From Gammaproteobacteria bacterium (GTDB lineage: Bacteria; Pseudomonadota; Gammaproteobacteria; S012-40): a DNA stretch of 19,462 nt. The DNA lies in contig JAOUPJ010000025.1 of assembly GCA_029879945.1 (NCBI GenBank), forward strand, positions 1-19,462. Direction: 5' to 3'. A model generated the notes under the pieces. The model ran no database searches, was not told where the DNA came from, and was given only the letters and a program-made list of their open reading frames with translations. This document shows, one piece after another, positions 1-8,549 of the stretch (the first letter of the stretch is position 1; the number at the start of each line of letters is the position of its first letter). Position numbers and translations under genes: made by a program.

Positions 1-186
1 CATATCGGAAAGCACATTGAGCTTGGTAAGTTGTATGGCCACAAGATCGTCTATCTGTGCCTGCATCCTTTCTACGTTGAGAAAGCTGCTCACAATGAGC
101 CAAACCATCAGGCCCAACACGGCAACAAAGCCAATGATAATGGACGAGGCCCCAAATCTGGGTGAGGTAGTTTTGACCGATTTCAA
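1..186 (-). CDS. N-terminal fragment of a membrane signalling protein (chemoreceptor or GGDEF/kinase type)
   Basis: The reverse strand is open from a TTG at 186-184 to the window edge, giving 62 residues. An AGGAC sequence lies about 7 nt before the TTG and supports this start. After a short basic N-terminus (KSVKTTSPRFG) there is one hydrophobic segment at about residues 14-36. A polar, amphipathic helix follows (roughly NVERMQAQIDDLVAIQ, then TKLNVLSDM). That arrangement is typical of proteins beginning with a four-helix-bundle sensor (4HB_MCP-like), in which the first helix spans the inner membrane and the next enters the periplasm. The output domain lies outside the window, so chemoreceptor, diguanylate cyclase and histidine kinase all remain possible. 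The membrane-anchored sensor reading is inference from topology. Confidence 0.6.
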   Translation of the reverse strand, partial: MKSVKTTSPRFGASSIIIGFVAVLGLMVWLIVSSFLNVERMQAQIDDLVAIQLTKLNVLSDM

Positions 187-216
187 GTAAGAGTCCTTTT
201 ACCAAACAGATGTAAC

Positions 217-242
217 GGTGCTGGACAGCCGGGCACCTTTTT
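217..242 (+). terminator. Terminator-like hairpin in the leader of the left-edge gene, pointing rightward
   Basis: GGTGCTGG (217-224) pairs with CCGGGCACC (229-237) around an ACAG loop, with one bulged G and one G-T pair. TTTTT follows at 238-242. The T-tract is on the + strand, while the flanking genes are both on the - strand. If it works as a terminator it would stop rightward antisense transcription. On the - strand it would simply be a stable hairpin about 30-50 nt upstream of the TTG start of the left-edge gene. Confidence 0.4.
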
Positions 243-320
243 ATTTCTATTTGTACTTAGCGACCGTAATTGCCACTTTTTTTACCTTTTTTGGCGTTTC
301 CACTGCCGTATCCCACAAAC

Positions 321-350
321 AAAAAGGGGAAAGATTCTCATACTTTCCCC
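321..350 (-). terminator. Rho-independent terminator of the large PPC-repeat lipoprotein gene
   Basis: Read on the - strand, GGGGAAAG pairs perfectly with CTTTCCCC (stems 343-350 and 326-333, 9-nt loop). TTTTT follows immediately (321-325). It lies about 30 bp past the stop codon of the 379-4362 gene and separates that gene from the left-edge gene. Confidence 0.8.
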
Positions 351-378
351 CTAAAATCAGTGCATTACAAATATGCGG

Positions 379-3300
379 CTAAAACTGGATCTCGTCCTCC
401 ACAAAAATCGTTTCCAATGTATAAGGGTTAATCAAATTAAAATCTGAGCCCTGAGCCTGTATGCTAATGCGATAAATTCCGGGCCTTGCATTGGAAATAG
501 AAACAGAATGCTCTTTCCCCTTGGATACGTTGATTGCCTCATTCTTATCGTTATAGAGCGTGAGGATAGTTTCTAAAGGAACACTCGGTTGTGTCTGATA
601 GCTCAATGCGATAGTAAGCGCACCATTTTTATCTACCTGAATGTAGAAATAGTCGATATCGCCTGGTGTATCAAAATAGGCATCGACTTTCGTGTTCAAA
701 CCAATTTGCTTAGCCTCGCTAGGGGTATCGTTTTCTTCGAATTTGTCCAGGCCTGTTCCACCCAAGGCTGTGCCCTCAAGTGTTAGAGTATAGTTCTCTT
801 CAACGCTGTGTAGTTGGCTGAAGGACTCGACCAGAAGGTTGTACGTCTTTCCGGCTTCAAGCTTGTACGCGATGGTTTGACTTTTCTGCTTATCTAATTT
901 GGAGACAACAGGAACCCCGTCCTCTAGCAGCGTCAAGGTGCCTGCAATGTTAGGATGAGTGAGACGGGCAATGAGAGTACCCCGTATAGCTGGAGTAATG
1001 GTAAAGTAGTCTTTGTCATTCCCTGTATCAAAAAATCCAAATATCTGCCTTTCAGTATCGACCAATACCGCACTATCGAGTGTATCGTTTTGCTCATACG
1101 GATCAGGGCTTAATCCACCTAGAGCAGTACCCTTAAAGGTTAGGGTATAAGGTTTTACCAAATCGCTGCCATATGAAAACGACTCAGCGAGTATATAGTA
1201 ACGCACACCTGCTTGTACGGTATAACTCAACTCATGATTTTTCGAAAGCGAACCACCACTGCTTGCAATAAGCACATCTTCTTCGAAAAGTTTCAAGGTA
1301 CTCGCTAAGTCTTCGTGCTCCAGCTTTACCTGTAAGGTGCCGTATTGGCTGGGCTGAATCACAAAATAGTCCGCATCATTGCCCGTACTAAAATATCCTT
1401 GCAAAGAACCCTCACTATCTACTGCAACGGCATTGTCGGGTAAATCATTTTGTTCAAATGGGTCAGGTTCTGCTCCACCCAGTGCTGTACCGGAAAAGGT
1501 GAGCGTGTAGGGATTTATGTCGTCGAAGGATGTGCCGTGGGACTGCACGAGCACATGATACGTCTCGCCCGCCCTCAAGGTATAATTGAGTGAGACCTTG
1601 CGTGAAACGCCGTCTCCGGCTCGCAATTTCAACACGCCGTTCTCATATAAATCTAGTACACTTGCCACACGTTGGTGATCAATCTCCACAAAAAGCGTGC
1701 TAATCAAACCTGGATTGATTTCATAATAATCTTTGTCGTTACTACTATCAAAATAACCGCTAACTAAGCCTTCGGATGTGATCGTAGTCGCGCTTTCTGC
1801 TGAATCGTTGTTTTCCCATACATCGGAAACATCCCCCCCAAGAGCCGAGCCATAAAACTCCAGCTGATAAGGAACAAGCAGATCTTCATGATTTCCCCAA
1901 GACTCAACAACGATATGGTAGGTCTTGGCCGCCTGTAATGTGTAGCTGAGTACTTGTGTTTTATTGAACAATCCTCCACTCGTAAACACCTGTGTTCCGT
2001 CTTCAATAATTCTAAGCACGCCAGCCAATCGATCATGTGATAATACAAGTCTCAATACACCTTGCGTAGCAGGCCTTATTTCATAATAATCTCTATCATC
2101 TCTGGCGTCGAAAAATCCATGATAGACTCCCTCAGAATTGACTTGAACTGCGTTAAGTGGGGTATCGTTCGGTTCATTCTCGTCAGGACTGAGCTCACCC
2201 ATCAGGCCACCGGTAAAGGCGATGGTATAAGGAATAACGCCATCTATCCCACCCTCATACGCTTCCACCTTGAGATAGTAGTCTCCAGGCATTAGGTAAG
2301 AACTCATCATAAGTGAAGTTAAATTACCATCCCCAACCTGATGGATGACGTAGGTATTTTGATATAGGGAGATTCGGCTCGCGATGGAAGGATGACTGAG
2401 CCGAGCCTGAAACAGACCGGGTTCGGACACTTTCAATCGGTAATAATCCACATCCGCCTGGGAATCAAAATGGCCACTGACAAGTGACGCAGCCGCAATC
2501 AACTGAGTCTCGGGAGAGGCTGTATCATTTTGCGTCGCTTCGTTGACAGTAGTTAGAAAATTGATTGTTACTCGGGAATCTGCCTTCATGGTGATGGTAC
2601 AGCTGCTCAAGTCTTCACTTGGAAAACATCCTGACCACGAAGGTGTCAATCCAGAATAGTTACTCGCAGTAAGTGTTACGAGTGTATTAGGTGAATAGGA
2701 GTCTTCACACACCGGACCGCAGTTAATATTTCCTACATTGCTACTCAATACGCCGGTCGCGCTATTTCTAACAACAGTGAGTCGTTTGGGTATATTGGGA
2801 ATGGTTATGGAGTAGTTCGCAGTTTTTTCTTCTTCAGTATTTCCCAAGTTATCAACAGAAAAATATCTTAAGGTCGTATCTGTACTAATTTCTAAAGGCT
2901 GACTATATAAAAGTGATTCGGTAGTCGGTTTACTGCCGTCTAATGTATAGTAGGTTTCACTACACCCGCTATACCCTTCATCTACGCACAATAACTCAAT
3001 AGTCTTGGTCTGCGTATAGCTACGAGAGGGTACTGAAATCAACGTTTCAGGTGCCATCGTGTCTTCACCGTGAGTGACAATACATGTCTGCTCGGTGAAA
3101 CCGGATTCATTGAGTGAATTATCCAGGGCCTTGAGTTGATAGCAATAACGCGTACTAGGCCTCAAATTTTCGACAACATGTCCGTTATTGAACAGTGTTT
3201 TAATTCGAACGGGGCTTTCTCCTTCCCGCAAGAAAAGCTGGTATGCTAAGAAATCTTCTTCCGTTGAAGCAGACCACTCAAGCGCTAAGCGCGTATCGGT

Positions 3301-4362
3301 TTTCTCCACCAATATCGGAGCAGATAAGTTCGCAGGGCCGATTCCATCTTCATTTTGTAATGTTGTCACGCAAACCGGTGAACTGGCTTCCGATAGATTA
3401 TTTGAGCTATCAATTGCTTTGATGGTAAAACAATATTCTGTATTTTTCGTTAATCCGGAAATGAGGAAGGGGGGTGATACTATTTCGTCTTTAAAATCAA
3501 TCAGCACCACATCTGGAAATACACGATAGCCTGCCACACCCTTATTATCCAGAGAGGATTCCCAATAAAGCAAAACCTTACTGGGCTGATTGGCCCTAGC
3601 AATCAATCCTGTTGGAATACTTGGGGCCTGAGTATCTTCGCTGTCCAGTGCTTGTGTCAAGTCATAGTCACTCAACAGCTTTCCTTCTAAACCGATCGTG
3701 GGTTCAATATAGCTCATACTAAGTCGATCTAGTTTACGATCAAACTTCAAGTAGCTAAGTATGGCATTAAATTCGAAAGGTCCAATCTCAAACTTCTTTG
3801 TAAAAAAGTCATACTCTGATTTAATTCTATAAGAACTGTAGATGCGTTCTAATAAACGACTGACGACAGCGCGAAGAGAGGATAGTTGTTGTTTACCTGG
3901 CAATGACTGGATCTTAGCGACACGATTTAACTCCGGGGCAGGGGGTGGGGCTGAGACCGGAAATTCGGCATCGATGTCCAGGCCGTTGCTAAGAAACCAG
4001 TTTCTAATGACCAAGTCAGTAAGGGGGTTAATATTTATGTAGCCGTCTTCTGTGGCAATACTATAGAGAAATGTTTTGTCGTCTGTTGCAAGTTGTATAA
4101 GCAGCGGAAAACCTAATGGCTGTAGTCGGGCGTTGCTAATTGTAAAGACACCTTCGCTACTCGTCGTGACACGAATCAATCGACCGTTTGCTCCCTTGAG
4201 GATAACTTTTTTGTTTCCTAGCGCCGTTCCATCTGATGCTAAACCCTGAAGCTTCAAAGTCGGGCTGCTTGTTTTACCAGCCTCTTCATTGCTCCCACCG
4301 CCGCATGCAGACAATAGCAAAGCGGTCAGCAGAAAGAAAAAATAAGTGAACGACCTTAGCAT
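379..4362 (-). CDS. Large multidomain surface/periplasmic lipoprotein with FN3-like domains and six PPC repeats
   Basis: This encodes 1327 residues. The N-terminus is a lipoprotein signal with lipobox LLSAC (Cys20) followed by GGGSNEEAG, so the protein should be lipid-anchored. Residues ~35-135 resemble a carboxypeptidase-regulatory/invasin-type beta domain. About 245-335 and 340-430 look like two fibronectin-III domains (APSIPTGLIA start, then Y-C-F-x-I-K-A-I-D-S near the end). About 435-525 resembles a chitobiase/CHB_HEX_C-type domain (YYTLDGSKPT). About 527-600 is a small Cys-containing beta repeat. From ~613 to the end there are six tandem repeats of ~120 residues, each starting with an (E)xNDT-like motif, then GxFDxxxDxDYYxI, and ending with PYTLxFxGTALGG. 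This is the pattern of bacterial pre-peptidase C-terminal (PPC) domains. No protease or other catalytic domain is visible, which is unusual because PPC domains normally trail secreted enzymes. A GGGGCG purine-rich stretch precedes the ATG. A binding or adhesive role is inference. Confidence 0.85.
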   Translation of the reverse strand: MLRSFTYFFFLLTALLLSACGGGSNEEAGKTSSPTLKLQGLASDGTALGNKKVILKGANGRLIRVTTSSEGVFTISNARLQPLGFPLLIQLATDDKTFLYSIATEDGYININPLTDLVIRNWFLSNGLDIDAEFPVSAPPPAPELNRVAKIQSLPGKQQLSSLRAVVSRLLERIYSSYRIKSEYDFFTKKFEIGPFEFNAILSYLKFDRKLDRLSMSYIEPTIGLEGKLLSDYDLTQALDSEDTQAPSIPTGLIARANQPSKVLLYWESSLDNKGVAGYRVFPDVVLIDFKDEIVSPPFLISGLTKNTEYCFTIKAIDSSNNLSEASSPVCVTTLQNEDGIGPANLSAPILVEKTDTRLALEWSASTEEDFLAYQLFLREGESPVRIKTLFNNGHVVENLRPSTRYCYQLKALDNSLNESGFTEQTCIVTHGEDTMAPETLISVPSRSYTQTKTIELLCVDEGYSGCSETYYTLDGSKPTTESLLYSQPLEISTDTTLRYFSVDNLGNTEEEKTANYSITIPNIPKRLTVVRNSATGVLSSNVGNINCGPVCEDSYSPNTLVTLTASNYSGLTPSWSGCFPSEDLSSCTITMKADSRVTINFLTTVNEATQNDTASPETQLIAAASLVSGHFDSQADVDYYRLKVSEPGLFQARLSHPSIASRISLYQNTYVIHQVGDGNLTSLMMSSYLMPGDYYLKVEAYEGGIDGVIPYTIAFTGGLMGELSPDENEPNDTPLNAVQVNSEGVYHGFFDARDDRDYYEIRPATQGVLRLVLSHDRLAGVLRIIEDGTQVFTSGGLFNKTQVLSYTLQAAKTYHIVVESWGNHEDLLVPYQLEFYGSALGGDVSDVWENNDSAESATTITSEGLVSGYFDSSNDKDYYEINPGLISTLFVEIDHQRVASVLDLYENGVLKLRAGDGVSRKVSLNYTLRAGETYHVLVQSHGTSFDDINPYTLTFSGTALGGAEPDPFEQNDLPDNAVAVDSEGSLQGYFSTGNDADYFVIQPSQYGTLQVKLEHEDLASTLKLFEEDVLIASSGGSLSKNHELSYTVQAGVRYYILAESFSYGSDLVKPYTLTFKGTALGGLSPDPYEQNDTLDSAVLVDTERQIFGFFDTGNDKDYFTITPAIRGTLIARLTHPNIAGTLTLLEDGVPVVSKLDKQKSQTIAYKLEAGKTYNLLVESFSQLHSVEENYTLTLEGTALGGTGLDKFEENDTPSEAKQIGLNTKVDAYFDTPGDIDYFYIQVDKNGALTIALSYQTQPSVPLETILTLYNDKNEAINVSKGKEHSVSISNARPGIYRISIQAQGSDFNLINPYTLETIFVEDEIQF

Positions 4363-4688
4363 ACGGATCGCCCCACCCTTTTTAGTCCGCTAGATCCGAT
4401 GAGGACCCGCATTTTGTCTTGATTGTTGTGCATACTATTTCACTGCCTGGGACCGCTGTTGCAAGAAGCCGTCAACTGGCGGCCAATACCCACCAAACAC
4501 ATTTTTGACTCTTTTAGCGTATTATAGCTTCATTTTTACAGTTTTTAGTGAATTTTATTGACTCATTCCAAAAAACATAGCGACGCAAGCTGTGACTTTA
4601 ATGAATATAAATTAAATCTCCCTTTTCCCGGCCCTTTTCGCTAATTCCTGTGATATGCTCTTGCCTTCTCGTCCTGGGGGAGATAGAT
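4363..4688. promoter_or_regulatory. Divergent intergenic region with a likely leftward promoter
   Basis: This 326-bp AT-rich stretch separates the - strand PPC lipoprotein from the + strand microprotein, so it should carry both promoters. On the - strand there is a perfect -10 hexamer TATAAT (4526-4521), about 160 bp before the lipoprotein start. The best -35-like sequence upstream (TTCACT) is 20 bp away, which is too far for a textbook promoter. No convincing -35/-10 pair was found for the rightward gene. I see no ORF or RNA gene here. Confidence 0.35.
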
Positions 4689-4826
4689 ATGGACCAGATC
4701 TTTAAAGAAAACCTTCACATCTTTATGATAGGACTGGGCGTGGCATGCGTGCTGGTGGTAGGTCTCATGTTCGCATTCTATTTAAAAATTAAAAAAGATG
4801 TCGCAAAGAAAAAAATGGCAGAGTAG
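4689..4826 (+). CDS. 45-residue single-pass membrane microprotein
   Basis: The ATG at 4689 is preceded by GGGGGAG about 7 nt upstream, a good ribosome binding site. The frame runs 45 codons to TAG. The protein has a short polar N-terminus (MDQIFKENLH), a hydrophobic helix at residues ~11-31 (IFMIGLGVACVLVVGLMFAFY) and a strongly basic tail (KIKKDVAKKKMAE). By the positive-inside rule the tail should face the cytoplasm. It lies in the divergent gap next to the PPC lipoprotein and ends 10 bp from the convergent 3' end of mnmC. I do not recognise a family. Small proteins of this type often act as partners of larger membrane complexes, but nothing here identifies a partner. The RBS and topology make it a believable gene. 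Confidence 0.6.
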   Translation: MDQIFKENLHIFMIGLGVACVLVVGLMFAFYLKIKKDVAKKKMAE

Positions 4827-4836
4827 CCACCCATTC

Positions 4837-6771
4837 CTAAACGTTACGCACTCGTTTTAACTTACGGATCAGAAAACGCGCCGGGTGGATTGCCGTTCTG
4901 AGCCGCTCGGGCAAAATACTCTGCCCATGAGCGATCTCGTTAAACAGAAATTCAGCAGCGAGAAAGGCGCTGGTAAATCCCCTGGCACCGTGTCCCACAC
5001 TGAGATACAGGCCATCTAGAGACTTGGCGAGCGGATATTCCCTGGGTCGCTTACCATAGGCAATATCGGCGTAGCGAGTCTTATAAAACGGTGCATCATA
5101 GGCGAGGCCAACAACAGGTAGATGGTCGCGCGTCATAGCCCGTATCCCCGCTTTTCCCTGCAAGCTCTCCATATCGATATCGGCTCGGATAAATTCCCCG
5201 CTCAATCCTAGTAGATTTTTTTTGTGATCTTCGGACCTCAGTTGCTCATCTATATTTTTCCAATCAAAGGTGGCACCAATGACAGCACCGCCATTCCGGG
5301 TCGGAACAATATACTTATCTTCAAAAACGGCTTGGCGCACCTGCGAACTCAGGTCACCACCCTCTAGGTGGGTCACTTGCCCCCTGACCGCGTGCAACTC
5401 CAGATCACCAAAACGCTCATCTTTCGTGATAGCCATTGCGTTAGCCAAGATGAGTGTCTCGACCTCATTGACAAGATTCCCGCTCCCATCATACAAACCA
5501 TGGCTTCCCTCCACACTCACAACTTTTTCAATGTGACAAGAACCAACAAATCGAATTCCTAATTGGGAGAGCACCCCTCTTAAACTGTGCGGCTCCAGCC
5601 AGCCTGCACGGGAAAACTCCACATGAAAATCGTCTGCTGAAGAACGGGTATGGACGAGTCTTGCGTAGTCTTCTGGCATCCGCAAGTCAGATATGGCGAT
5701 GTATTGCTCCTGTGTGAGACGCTGTAAAACACCAGACTTGTTCCATGCGAGTTCGGGGAACCTCGCCTGTAAGTGATCCAGATAACTTACCGCATAGAGA
5801 AAAGCATATTGATAGAATTGTCCTTCAATGGCCAGATCAGTTGGGAGTTTCGGCATCAGAACAGCGCTGAGATTTCCGGAGGCCGCCGTCATTGCCATTT
5901 CCCGAGAGTCATACAGAGTCACAGCCCAACCGGCGCTGGCAAAGCGTACCGCGCACGAAAGACCCGCTATTCCGGCTCCTACTATGGATACTTCCTTTTT
6001 GGACGTTGGCTTGCTGTGAGAACGGTAATACCACGGTGTCTTGCTTTGAAACCCGGATTTCAGTTCTAACAAACGCCCGGTTAACATTTCCCTTTTTCGA
6101 CCAAATCCTTTGCGTTTTTCTATGCTAAATCCATTTTTCTGCAGCCCCCGCTTAACGGCCCCTGCCACAGTAAAGGTAGAATAACTTGCCCCCTCACTGC
6201 TCAAGCGAGCCATATTGGAAAAGACCTGATCAGACCACATTTCGGGATTTTTCTTAGGATCAAAGCCATCCAGAAACCAGGCGTCTACCCGTATACTTAA
6301 CTGTGACAACTCACTGATGTCATCCAGGATTAGAACAAGGTTAACGTTCAAACCATGAAACTGAAGGATATGCCAGCCCTTAATGAGCGGTGGATATCGA
6401 TCGAGGAGCTGGTTCGAGAGGGGTTCAAGTTCGGGCCAGTGCCGGTGCGCACGGCACAAGTCTTCCCCGGAAATCGGGAATCGTTCAAAAGAGAAATACC
6501 ACAGTTCCGCCTGGTCTGGAGCCTTCTCCTGCCACAGCTGACAGCTGAGTAGAAAATTCAGTCCCGTACCAAAACCCGTCTCTGCTATAGTAAATCTGGA
6601 ACAACAATCAGAGAACCGTTGCGCCAAGCAGTTTCCATCGAGAAAGACATAATTCGATTCAGCAAGACCATTTTCGATATCAAAGTAGATATCATCAAAC
6701 TCGCTGTTAACGGGCGACTTGTGGTTAGGCCACTTTAATTGAGTAGGGGTAAGCTGAAATTTTTCGGACAA
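4837..6771 (-). CDS. mnmC: tRNA 5-methylaminomethyl-2-thiouridine biosynthesis bifunctional enzyme MnmC
   Basis: This 644-residue enzyme has the fused two-domain architecture of gammaproteobacterial MnmC and nearly the usual length (about 668 in E. coli). It completes the mnm5s2U modification at the wobble position of tRNAs. The C-terminal FAD domain removes the carboxymethyl group from cmnm5(s2)U, and the N-terminal SAM domain methylates the resulting nm5(s2)U. Visible motifs are the N-terminal LKWPNHKSPVNSEFDDIYF block, the SAM loop GFGTG (66-70), DAWFLDGFDPKKNPEMW, KRKGFGRKREM, the FAD Rossmann GAGIAG (~262-267) and the TRDHLPVVG motif near the C-terminus. The start is TTG at 6771: a TGA lies three codons upstream in frame, and the conserved N-terminal block must be included. 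No strong Shine-Dalgarno is seen before it. It lies 36 bp downstream of the chemoreceptor gene on the same strand, so it may be partly co-transcribed. Confidence 0.95.
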   Translation of the reverse strand: MSEKFQLTPTQLKWPNHKSPVNSEFDDIYFDIENGLAESNYVFLDGNCLAQRFSDCCSRFTIAETGFGTGLNFLLSCQLWQEKAPDQAELWYFSFERFPISGEDLCRAHRHWPELEPLSNQLLDRYPPLIKGWHILQFHGLNVNLVLILDDISELSQLSIRVDAWFLDGFDPKKNPEMWSDQVFSNMARLSSEGASYSTFTVAGAVKRGLQKNGFSIEKRKGFGRKREMLTGRLLELKSGFQSKTPWYYRSHSKPTSKKEVSIVGAGIAGLSCAVRFASAGWAVTLYDSREMAMTAASGNLSAVLMPKLPTDLAIEGQFYQYAFLYAVSYLDHLQARFPELAWNKSGVLQRLTQEQYIAISDLRMPEDYARLVHTRSSADDFHVEFSRAGWLEPHSLRGVLSQLGIRFVGSCHIEKVVSVEGSHGLYDGSGNLVNEVETLILANAMAITKDERFGDLELHAVRGQVTHLEGGDLSSQVRQAVFEDKYIVPTRNGGAVIGATFDWKNIDEQLRSEDHKKNLLGLSGEFIRADIDMESLQGKAGIRAMTRDHLPVVGLAYDAPFYKTRYADIAYGKRPREYPLAKSLDGLYLSVGHGARGFTSAFLAAEFLFNEIAHGQSILPERLRTAIHPARFLIRKLKRVRNV

Positions 6772-6807
6772 GAGTAATCATCTGCGCAAAAGGATTCTAT
6801 GCGAAGA

Positions 6808-8466
6808 TTATACTCTAAATTGACTGACTAGATCTAACAAGCGATCGGAGATTTGAAACATCTCTTTACTCAAACGAGTAGAATATTCCGCCGAATCGGC
6901 TGATTCTTTGGAGATCGTATTGAGTGTCTCGATGTTCATATTTATTTCCTGGGCGACCTTGCTCTGCTCTTCGGCAGCCGTCGCAATCTGGTAGCTCATT
7001 TCTTTAATTTTACTGACTTCCTGATTGATCTTTTCCAGGGCAGTGGCTGCCTTCACAGCCAGCTCCACGGTATATTTGGTCTGATTTCTACCTGATTCCA
7101 TAACCCCAGCAGCGGTTCTGGCACCGGACTGTAGTTGTTCAATGATCTGATTAATTTCTTCGGTAGATTCCTGCGTACGACTTGCCAGGGTACGCACCTC
7201 GTCCGCGACCACCGAGAAACCACGACCGTGTTCACCCGCACGGGCCGCTTCTATCGCCGCGTTCAATGCCAATAGATTGGTCTGATCGGCAACCCCTTTG
7301 ATAACATCCAAAACCGCACCGATGCTCTCGCTATTCGTTTCCATCGTCTGCATGGCGCCGTAGGCGCTCTCCACTTCACGATTGAGTTCGTCGATTGACT
7401 TCATCGCCTGACCCACAACCTCGCGCCCATTTGAAGCATTCTCTTCTGTCCCCGTCGCTGAATCTGCGGCAATTGCAGTCAATTTAGCAACTTCCTGCAC
7501 CGTTGCTGCCATTTCTGTGATCGATGTTGCGACCTGATCGGTTTCCATGCGTTGTTTACTGGAAGAATCAGTAAGTCGCTCACTCGCAGACTGCAGCAAT
7601 ACAAACTGCTTAGCCATGCCACCGACTTCGTCAATGATAAGCGTAATCATTTTCTGAAGCTGCTCTATGAATTTATTAACCGCTCTACGTAAATCTGCTA
7701 TTTCATCATTGGCATTAGCAGGCAGTCGTTGGGTAAGATCACCCTTCCCGTCTGAAAGCCCAAGAATCAGCATCTTGGTTTCTTCCAGGCGTTTCACCAC
7801 CAATACACGAAACAATACTGTGATAGTAAAACCGAGAAATGCCAACACCAACACGGTAGCGGCGCTCATAATAAGTAAGAATTGCGCGATCGAATCTGAA
7901 CCTGCTTCGGTCAATTGCGCGACCACGCTTTCAATTCGCGTGTTACTTTCCTCAATCCCTTGTTTAACCAGTTTTTTGGACATCCCCAAAAGCACAAAAC
8001 CCAACTGCTCCCCTTCCATCTCGATGGGAAACTTCATTTCCAACACGGAGTCAGGATCATCCGCTGGCGTATATTCAATCATGGGTTCGCCATCGGGTTT
8101 AAGATAAGCAGCAAAAGCCACTTCCTTATCCGAGGTAGCCGCTTCCTGAAAGAGTTGTAGAGAGGTAAAGTCTGCGCCCAATACCAGGTCCGGGGCAGTT
8201 TGAGCCATAAAGCGGCCGATGATTTTGCCTTTACTTTGCAAGGCCTCCAACTGTGCCTTGGCAGCACTTTCCTGCTCCCCTTTCAGAGCCTGCTCGGCAC
8301 CGGAGGTGAGCTTTCCGTTGGTTAGCTCTGCTTCGTATTTCAAAACCGCTAACTGCACCACCAACGCCGCCAAGGTTCCCAGCATGATGGGCACAATAAA
8401 TCGTGTACTTAGGCTTTTACTGCCTTTAAACAGGTTCCGGCTAAGTTCCTTGCTCGAAAACTTCAT
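6808..8466 (-). CDS. Methyl-accepting chemotaxis protein with periplasmic sensor domain
   Basis: This 552-residue inner-membrane chemoreceptor feeds signals to CheW/CheA. TM1 is at ~23-43 (FIVPIMLGTLAALVVQLAVL). A periplasmic domain of ~150 residues follows, containing FAAYLKPDGEPMIEYTP, reminiscent of a small Cache-like fold. TM2 is at ~195-220, then a HAMP region at ~220-272 and the MCP signalling coiled coil. The conserved hairpin tip is present at ~389-425 (ADQTNLLALNAAIEAARAGE, then HGRGFSVVADEVRTLA). The C-terminus ends LLDLVSQFRV, with no NWETF-type CheR-tethering pentapeptide. AAGGTG about 5 nt upstream supports the ATG. The gene is 83 bp downstream of a PhnD-like binding protein on the same strand, which suggests that the receptor reads that protein's ligand-bound state. 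That link is inference. The ligand cannot be told from sequence. Confidence 0.93.
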   Translation of the reverse strand: MKFSSKELSRNLFKGSKSLSTRFIVPIMLGTLAALVVQLAVLKYEAELTNGKLTSGAEQALKGEQESAAKAQLEALQSKGKIIGRFMAQTAPDLVLGADFTSLQLFQEAATSDKEVAFAAYLKPDGEPMIEYTPADDPDSVLEMKFPIEMEGEQLGFVLLGMSKKLVKQGIEESNTRIESVVAQLTEAGSDSIAQFLLIMSAATVLVLAFLGFTITVLFRVLVVKRLEETKMLILGLSDGKGDLTQRLPANANDEIADLRRAVNKFIEQLQKMITLIIDEVGGMAKQFVLLQSASERLTDSSSKQRMETDQVATSITEMAATVQEVAKLTAIAADSATGTEENASNGREVVGQAMKSIDELNREVESAYGAMQTMETNSESIGAVLDVIKGVADQTNLLALNAAIEAARAGEHGRGFSVVADEVRTLASRTQESTEEINQIIEQLQSGARTAAGVMESGRNQTKYTVELAVKAATALEKINQEVSKIKEMSYQIATAAEEQSKVAQEINMNIETLNTISKESADSAEYSTRLSKEMFQISDRLLDLVSQFRV

Positions 8467-8501
8467 TTAACACCTTGGTAGCAACTAAACACCCTATGAG
8501 T

Positions 8502-8528
8502 TTTGGCTGGATACAAGCTCCAGCCAAA
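8502..8528 (-). promoter_or_regulatory. Intercistronic hairpin between binding-protein and chemoreceptor genes
   Basis: TTTGGCTGGA (8502-8511) and TCCAGCCAAA (8519-8528) form a perfect 10-bp stem with a 7-nt loop. It sits 21 nt past the stop of the binding protein and before the chemoreceptor RBS. On the transcribed (-) strand no U-tract follows, so it is not a canonical terminator. A likely role is protecting the upstream mRNA 3' end, giving more binding protein than receptor. That role is inferred. Confidence 0.5.
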
Positions 8529-8549
8529 TACCCGGTTTATTTTTCTACA

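Noticed and set aside
190..300. c-di-GMP (GEMM) riboswitch in the leader of the left-edge gene
   Set aside because: The conserved GEMM core sequences are not present; only a simple hairpin is seen.
730..2530. 360-bp periodicity as a CRISPR or DNA satellite array
   Set aside because: The period matches protein domains of ~120 residues in one open frame, and the units are diverged at the DNA level.
5270..6552. Several + strand frames within mnmC
   Set aside because: They are antisense shadows of a well-supported gene, with no RBS or recognisable domains.
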